Below are positions 43,149 to 52,100 of a stretch of DNA of 64,000 bases, in pieces. The position numbers were made by a program, and so were the translations under genes. A model generated the notes under the pieces. That model did not search any database, was not told the DNA's origin, and saw nothing but the letters and a program-made list of their open reading frames with translations. The DNA lies in NCBI RefSeq assembly GCF_000282975.1, contig NZ_ALJC01000115.1:16093-80092 (forward strand), written 5' to 3'. The DNA comes from Pseudomonas psychrophila HA-4 (GTDB taxonomy: Bacteria; Pseudomonadota; Gammaproteobacteria; Pseudomonadales; Pseudomonadaceae). Within the stretch, counting starts at the first letter, position 1. The number at the start of each line of letters is the position of its first letter.

Positions 43149-46100
43149 TCAAAAAGAGAAGGCCTTGTGGTCGCTGCCGAGGTACGAGGCGGTATCTGCC
43201 AACACCTCATCCAGTTGCGCCAGCAAGGTTGCATGGCGCAGCAACTCATAATGGCCACTCGTCAACACCGTGTGGCTGGCTCCGGCACCGATTTGCGCTG
43301 CATGCACCCGGCGCTCGTCCTCGCGCCCGGCCACCCACCAGTGATGCGCCTGCACGCGGGTCTGCGGCAATGAGCGCTGAGCCAACGCCAAGTGCTTGAG
43401 CCGTGCACCGACTGCAAAGATATGACTCAACTCCGCAGCCCCCAATACGCCGTGCTCATTGAGCGCCGTCGCCGCCTCAATCACCTGCTCCGCGCCCCTC
43501 TGTTCATCGCGCACCAGCGCCTGCGCCTCGGCCTCGCTCACGCCCAGCACAAAGCGCAAAAAGTCCTGCACATCTTCACGCTCATCACTGGCCTCGGCCG
43601 TCCCGGCCACATAACTGTCAACTAAGCCTGCAAAAGCCACCTCTTGGCCCTGGGCCTCAAGCGCCTGCGCCACCAGCAAGGTCAACGCCCCGCCGAGCGA
43701 CCAGCCGAGCAGGTGATACGGGCCATGCGCCTGCTGCTGACGAATGCGCTCGGCGTACGCCTGCGCCATCGCGTGCAACGAATCGTCGTGCCACGCCGGG
43801 TCCAACAACATGCGGCACTGCACGCCATAGACGCTGCGGCGCCCGTCTAATTTACGGGCCAGCGGCTCATAGTCGAACACCGTGCCAAACCCGGCGTGCA
43901 GGCAAAACAACGGCGGTACCTCACTCACCCGACTGTTCAGCGCCAGCAGCGGGTCGGGCGCGCTTACCGCCACCAACGGTTCATACCCACTCAGCTCGGC
44001 AATACACGGCTTTTGCATCAGGTCGCGCAGCTTGAGGCTTACACCCAACTCAGGTTGATTGCGCACCCGCGAGATGACTTTCAGCACCTGCAGCGAATCG
44101 CCGCCCAGCTCGAAGAAGTTATCGTCGATGCCCACCCGATCCAGCCCCAACACGTCTTGCCAGATCTTAACCAGCGCCCGTTCCAGCGCATTGCGCGGCG
44201 CACGGTAATGGCCCTGGGCTAGTTGCGGTTCGGGCAAGGCGCGGCGATCCAATTTGCCGTTGGCAGACAACGGCAAGCGCGCCAATTGCACCATATGCGC
44301 AGGCACCATGTAATCCGGCAGATGCGCCTGCACGTGCGCTTTCAACTCGCGTTCCAGCGCCGCACCGGCCGGGGCGACCACATAACCCACCAACTGCTTG
44401 CCGGTCGCGCCCTCAATCACGTTGACCGCCGCGTCCTGCACGCCTTCACATTGACGCAGGCACGCTTCGATTTCGCCCAGTTCAATACGGAAACCGCGAA
44501 TTTTCACCTGCTGGTCTAAACGTCCCAGGTAGTCGATCACCCCATCTGCACGCTGGCGCACCCGATCACCGGTGCGGTACATGCGCCCGCCCGTGCCATC
44601 GAACGGGTCCGGCACAAAGCGCTCGGCGCTCAAACCTGGCTGCTGATGATAGCCGCGAGCCAGGCATTCACCGCCCAGATACAACTCGCCACTGACACCC
44701 GCAGGCAACGGGTTCATGTCCGCATCCAGCACATACACCCCACGCCCCGCCACCCGACGACCAATCGGCGCATAGGCCGCGTCACAACACTCAGTCACTT
44801 CGGCGCGCCACAACAGCGGCGTGACCACGGTTTCAGTTGGGCCGTAACCATTCACCAATCGCTGCGGTCGCAAAGCGCGCTTGACCCACTCAAAGCTTGC
44901 CTCCGGCACCGCATCCCCGCCAAAGCAGTACGTATGAACCGCCGGGGGATTGCCCTGCACCAGCGCCACTTCAGCCAGTTGTTGCAGGTAGGCAGGCGGA
45001 AAGCACGCCACCGTCACCTGCTGCTGATGCAGCACCTGCAAGGTCTGCTCCGGGGTCCACAGGTTGTCGTCACGAATCACCAAGCTGCCACCGGCCAGCA
45101 ACACGCTCAGCCAGCGCTCTTGCGCGCCATCGAAGGCGAACGACATAAAGTGCAGTTCGCGGCTCGCCGGGCTCAGCTCGTAGAGCTCAATAATGCCCTG
45201 ACAATGCCGCGCAATCGGCTCACGGGCCACCGCCACACCTTTGGGCTTGCCCGTGGAACCCGAGGTGTAAATCAGGTAGGCCAAGTGCGCGGGCAGTGAC
45301 TCGACCTCATGAGGCACGCCTTGCAGCTCTGCCCACGGATCGAGCACCAAGCGTGGGATTGCCGTATCAAAGGCCACGCGCTGATCAACATCGCGGTGGC
45401 ACAGCAGCAGGTTCGCGCCCGAATCCGCCAGCATGAATGCCAGTCGCTCAGCTGGATAATCCAGGTCCAACGGTAGATAGGCCGCCCCCGCCTTGAGCAC
45501 CGCCAAAAACGCCACAATCGTTTGCTCCGAACGAGGTAACGCCACCGCCACCACCTGTTCCGGGCCGATACCCCGCGCTTGCAACTGCACGGCCAAGCCA
45601 TTGGCTTGCCGCTCCAACTCGGCGTAGCTCAGCTCGCGGCCATCACAGCTAAGCGCTCTGGCGTGAGGTTGACGTGTCACCTGATGACTAAAACCCTGCA
45701 CAAGATCAGCGACCGGCGTGGCCGCTTGCGCCAACTCGACACGGCCGTTCGGCAAGCCGATTTCACCGAGCACACAGTCAGCGTCGTTTGGCAGCCGCGC
45801 CAACACGCCTTCCAGTTGTTCTCTAATACGCTCAACCGAAACCGTATCAAACCGTTCGCGCAGGTACAGGTACTCCACTTCCAGCCCTTGATCGGTGGCG
45901 CTGACCATCAAGTCCATCGGGAAGTTGGTCACGCCGCCGCTGCCAACTTCGGCAAATTTCAGCTCACCCTCCTGCTCGCCACGCAAGGCCCGGTCCACCG
46001 GATGGTTCTCGAACACGATGATGCTGTCGAACAGCCCTTGCCCGCCCTGCCCGGCCCAACGCTGTATATCCGCCAGCGGCGTGTGTTCGAAATCACGAAT

Positions 46101-49100
46101 CGCCAAGTTGTAGTCCTGCAACTGGCGTAGCCAATCGCCCAACGCCTGCTGCGGATCAAGGGTCTGGATCACCGGCAAGGTGTTGATAAACAGCCCCAAC
46201 ATGTCTTGCGCCCCGGCCAACTGGGTCGGGCGCCCTGCCACCGTTGCACCGAAGGCCACGCTGCGTTGCCCGGTGTGACGCTGTAACAGCAGCAACCAGG
46301 CCGCCTGAATCACCGTGTTCAAGGTCACGCGCTGGGCATTGGCGAAACGATGCAAACGCAGGGTCGCTTCGCTGTCGAGATAGCTATAAAGCACCCCATG
46401 CCCACTGCCTTGGGTATTAGCGGCATTGGCCAACATGCACGGGGCGTCCAGCGCCTGCAAACGCTCGCGCCAGAAGCCTTCGGCGGCGGTGGCGTCTTGG
46501 CGCCGCAACCAACTGATGTAATCGGCATAACGCCCGCTCAGCAGCGGCAGAGGCTGTTTGGCATACACACGCAACATTTCACCCAGCAAGCGCGAAGCGC
46601 TCCAACCATCGAGCAATAAGTGGTGATACGTCCAGATCATGTGGAACTGCGACTCACCCACGCGCACCAGAGTAAAACGCATCAACGGCGGGCAACTCAG
46701 GTCAAACCCTCGTGCCTGATCATCCGCCGCCAGCGCCTGCAAGGCCGATTCGGGCGTCACATGCTCACGCCAGTCCAGCTCAACTATTGGCAGTTGGGCG
46801 CGCAGGTACACCGCCTGCAGCGGGTCTGCCAAGCCATCGCGCCACATAAAGGCGGCGCGCAACACCTCGTGGCGCTCGAACAAGGTGTGCCAAGCGGCGC
46901 GGAAGCGCTCCACCTGCAAACCCTCGACCGCCACGCTGAGCTGATTGACGTACAGGTTCAGTTCCGGCGACTCGATGCAATGGAACAGCATGCCCTGCTG
47001 CATCGGTGACAGCGGGTACAGATCCGCCAACTGGCTGCGATCCACCTTCAGGGTGTCGGGCACCTGAACAAATGCCGGTGTTTCGAACACGTCCAGCACC
47101 TGCGGCTCGGCATTGATCGCCAGTGCCGCCAAGGCGCGAATGGTCTGCGCGGTGAACAATTGCTTCGGTGTAAAGGCCAGCCCGCGCACCCCGGCGCGGC
47201 TCACCGCTTGCAGGGAGATAATCGAATCGCCGCCCAGTTCGAAGAAGTTCTCAGTGACCCCAATCGCATCCAGCCCCAGCAGTTCCTGCCAGATCTCCAC
47301 CAGCAGCGTTTCGGCAGCCGTACTCGGTGGCACACGCTCTGCGGCCTGTCGACTGGCCGCAGGCGCGGGCAGCGCCTGACGGTCCAGCTTGCCATTAGGG
47401 GTCAACGGCAGCGCCGCCAGACACATCACGTGCGCGGGCAACATATGCGCCGGCAAACGGCTGCGCAGATGCGTCATCAACCCTTCACGCAGCAGCGCTT
47501 CGTCGGTCAGCGGATCGCGGGCCACCACGTAACCCACCAATTGGCGACTGACCGGGCCTTCGCGGTCTATCACACAGGCTTCGCGAACGCCTTCGTGTTC
47601 CAGCAAACAGGCTTCAATTTCGCCCAGCTCGATGCGGAAACCGCGAATCTTCACTTGCTGATCAATCCGCCCCAAGTACTCGACCACGCCGTCTTCGCGC
47701 AGGCGCGCTAAATCACCGCTGCGGTACAGCCGCGCACCGGGCACAAACGGATCGGGCACAAAGCGTTCAGCCGTCAGTTCCGGGCGTTGGTGATAGCCGC
47801 GAGCGATGCCTTCGCCGCCCAAGTACAGTTCACCGGCGACCCCAACCGGCAGCGGCTGCAAGCTGGCGTCGAGCACATACGCGCTGCGCTCGCCTACCGG
47901 TCGCCCGATGGGCAAGAACGCCGAGTCAAACTGGGTGTCCGGGTAAGCGCACCAAATCAGCGGCGTAATCACGGTTTCGGTCGGGCCGTAGCCGTTGATG
48001 ATGCGCGGCGGTTGCAGCACCCGCTGCACCTCATCAAACGCATGCTTGGGCATGCCCTCGCCGCCCACGGTGTAGGAACGAATCGGCAACCGGCGCCCTG
48101 CTTCACCGATGTAGTCGGCCATTTGCAGCAGGTAACTGGGGGTAAAACAGGCGATGGTGATGCCGTGGCGCTCGATTTCTTCGCAAGTGCGCTGCGCACT
48201 CCAAACCTCATCGTCACGCGGCATCAGCGCCGAACCGAACACCAGCGGGGTCAACCAGCGTTCGTGAGCCCCATCAAAGCTGATGGAGGCAAATTGCAGC
48301 TCACGGTCGTCCGGGGTCATGCCGTACAGCGCCCCAATCGACAAGCAATGCATGGCCAGCGGGCCGTGGGCAACGCTCACGCCCTTAGGGCGCCCGGTCG
48401 AACCCGAGGTGTAAATCAGGTACGCAAGGTTCTGTGCATCGGCCACGTTGACGGGGTTGTTGCTGGATTGATAGCTGACGTCTTCGCGGTCCAGTTCCAG
48501 CACCGGCAAACCGTCAATGTGCGGCAAGGTCGGGCGTAACCACGACTGGCTCAGCAGCAACGCAATGCCGCTGTCGTGCATCAGGTAACTCAGGCGTTCA
48601 GCCGGGTATGCCGGGTCCAGCGGCACATAGGCGCCACCGGCCTTGAGAATCGCCAACAGGCCGACAATCATTTGCGGCGAACGCTCTACCGCCAGCCCGA
48701 CCCGCACTTCGGGGCCAATCCCCAGCTCCCGCAGGCGGTGGGCCAGCCGGTTGGCACGCTGGTTGAGATCAGCGTAGGTGAAGCGGCTGGTGTCAAAGAT
48801 CAGCGCCGTGGCCTCAGGGCGAATCGCCGCCTGCGCCTCGATCAGCTGATGCACACACTGTTCGGTCGCGGCGCCTGCTGGCGGGTTCCAGTCGTGCAAT
48901 TGGCGGGTTTTCTCGGCAGCGCTCAATAATGGCTGCTCACCCAAGCTGACCTGCGGCGCAGCGACCATTGCGTGCAGCAAGCACGCCAAATGCTCGCTCA
49001 TGCGCGCAATCGCGGCCGGGTCAAAATGGCTGAGCAAGAAACTCCAGGTCAGGCTCAATTGACCTTCACTGACGGCCGCTAAGGTCAGCGGATAGTTGGT

Positions 49101-52100
49101 GCGCTCGTGATTGTCCGGCACGGCAAAGCTCAAGCCGTCTGGCGCACCCTGCTGCAAGGCTTCACCCATCGGGAAGTTCTCAAACACCAGCAAGCTATCG
49201 AACAGCGGCTCACCGGCGCGTCCGGCCCAGCGCTGCACGTCGCTCAAGGCAGTAAACTCATGCTCACGCAGTGCCAGGTTGTGCGCCTGCAAACGGTTCA
49301 ACCACTGCGCCACACGTTCGGCCGCGTGCGGCTGGGTGATCACCGGCAAGGTATTGATAAACAGCCCGAGCTGGTTTTCTGCGCCCGGCAAATCCACCGG
49401 GCGCCCCGACACGGTGGCGCCAAACGCAACCGTCTGCTGACCGCTGTAACGCTGCAACAACAACGCCCACGCGCCCTGCACCAAGGTATTGAGGGTGATG
49501 CTGTGCTGACGCGCAAACGCATTGAAAGCCTGGCTGCTGGCGGCATCGAACACCTGCCGATGATCTGCGTAATCGCCGCTGTCCGATGAAACATGCGCCA
49601 GGCTCTGCGCCAGCAGGGTCGGGTTGTCCAGCGTCGCCAGTTGTGTGCGCCAAAACGCTTCATCGGCCTGAGCGTCTTGGGTTTGTAGCCAGCCAATGTA
49701 GTCGGCAAAACGCCCCTGATGAGTCGTCACCTGCACGGCGGCATAGCGCTGCAACACCTCACCCAACAACAGCGCATTGCTCCAGCCATCGAGCAGCAAA
49801 TGGTGATGGGTGTAGATCAGTTGCTGACGCTGCTCATCGAGGCGCACCAAGGCCAAACGTAGCAGCGGCGGCTGCGCTGGGTCGAACTGCAACCGCTCAC
49901 TGCGCGCCAGCAACTCAAGCTCGGCGGTTTGATCGGCACGACCGCGCCAATCAAGCACCGTCAGCGGCAACTCCAGCGCTCGCTGCACCACCTGAACCGG
50001 CTCGCTGGCGCCTTGAGGCCAATGGAAACCGCTGCGCAAAATCGGGTGCGCGTCCAGCGTGGCCTGCCACGCGCGCGCCAATCGGTCGACATCCAGCCCG
50101 TTCGCTTCAACGCTGAGTTGGTTGACGTACGCCCCGGCCTGCGGCTCGTACAGGCTGTGGAATAACAAACCGCGTTGCATCGGCGACAGCGGGTACAGGT
50201 CTTCAATCTGCCGGGGCGCCACGGGCAATTGGTCGAGTTGAGCTTGGCTCAAGCTGGCCAGCGGGAAGTCTGCCGGGGTCACGCCGCTGTGTTGCGGGTT
50301 CAGACAATGCTCAATCAGCACGTGTAGCTGCACCTTGATCCCAGCGGCCAGGGCTTCAATATCTGCCTTGTTGAAGCATTCCTGGCTGAAGCTCAGGTCC
50401 AGTTTTAGCTCACCGCCAAACACTTGGCCGTCCACCGACAACCAGTTGGCCAACGGTGAGTCCAAGCTCTGCGCCGCACCGCTCGCCTCTTTAGCCGGGA
50501 CAAACAACGCGTCTTCGCTGAAGCTCTGGTCGAACTGGCCCAAGTAGTTAAACGTGACCCGCGCCTGCGGCAAGGCCGCGAGGCTGGCTTGGGTGCGCGC
50601 ATCGCCCTGATAGCGCAACAACCCAAAGCCCAAGCCTTTACCCGGCACATCGCGCAATTGCTGCTTGATCGCTTTGATGGACTCGGCCACGCCTGCCGCT
50701 GGGGTCAGCTTGACCGGGAACAGGCTGGTGAACCAGCCCACGGTGCGGGTCAGGTCGATGCCGGCAAACAGCTCTTCACGGCCGTGGCCTTCGAGTTGAA
50801 TCAGCGCCGCAGACTCGCCGGTCCAGTCACACACGGCACGGGCCAGAGCCGTCAGCAACAGATCATTAATCTGCGTGCGATAGGCCGCAGGTGCTTGTTG
50901 TAGCAACTGCCGGGTCTGTTCGCGGTCCAGCCCCAAACTGACCACGTGACGATGGCGCAACGCTTGGCTGGCACCGGCTCGAGCATGGGGCAACGTAGCG
51001 CTCACGCCCTGCAAGTGCGCCAGCCACCAGCGCTGTTCAGTTGCCAGTGCTTCACTGCTCGCATAGGCCGACAGCTGCGTGGCCCAGTCTTGCAGCGCGC
51101 TGGTTTTTTGCGCCAGTGCCTGCCCAGCGTAGGCCGCCTGCAAGTCTTCAAGCAGCACCCGCCACGACACGCCATCCACGACCAAATGGTGGATCACCAG
51201 CAACAAACGCTGAACGCCATCTTCATGGTCAATCAGCACGCAACGCAGCAATTTCCCGTCGTGCAGCGACAGACTGCGTTGCGCTTCATCACACAAGGCT
51301 TGCAGCGCTTGATCACTTTGCACCTGGGCGGTCCACAGCAAATCGGTGGCCGCAGTGCTGTCCAGCGGCACATAGCACGCGGTCCATTGCCCGGCCTGCT
51401 CGCGAAACTGCAAGCGCAGCGCGTCATGCTGCACCAGTACCTGATGCAAGGCGCTTTGCAGGCGCTGCAAGTCCAGCGGCTCGCGCACCTCAAGCAACAC
51501 CGACTGATTCCAGTGCTGCGGGTGCACGGTCTGATTGGCGAAGAACCAGTGCTGCACCGGGGTCAGGGTTTGCGTACCCACCACCGGCCCTTGCGCGATC
51601 TGCGGCGCCAGTTCGTGGCTGGCCACAGCCGCCAGCGCCTGCAAGGTCGGCTGCTGAAACAGATCACGCGGCTGCAAGCGCAGACCCACACGCCGCGCCC
51701 GGCTGACCACCTGAATCGAGATGATCGAATCGCCGCCCAGCTCAAAGAAATTGTCCTGACGGCCGACCTGCTCCAGCCCCAGCACGTCTTGCCAAATCGC
51801 CGCCAACTGACGTTCGTTGTCGCTACGCGGGGCCTCGAACATCCGCTGACTGACGCTGGCCTGCGGCGCTGGCAGCCGTTTGCGGTCCAACTTGCCATTA
51901 GGGCTGAGCGGCATGTGCTCGATCAGCACCAGGTGCGTCGGCACCATGTAATCCGGCAGGCTAGCCAGCAAATGCGCGTTCAGGGTTTCACGCCATCCCG
52001 TCTGCACCTCGCTGGGCACCAAATACGCCACCAACTGATTGTCCAGCGCAAGCACCACGGCTTCCAGCACCTGCGGGTGCTCTTGCAGGCGCGCTTCGAT

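Noticed and set aside
44646..45299. 217-codon plus-strand open frame, and several similar ones between 43 and 64 kb
   Set aside because: Antisense to intact NRPS domains with clear motifs; composition (many His, Arg, Gln) is typical of reverse-frame translation.
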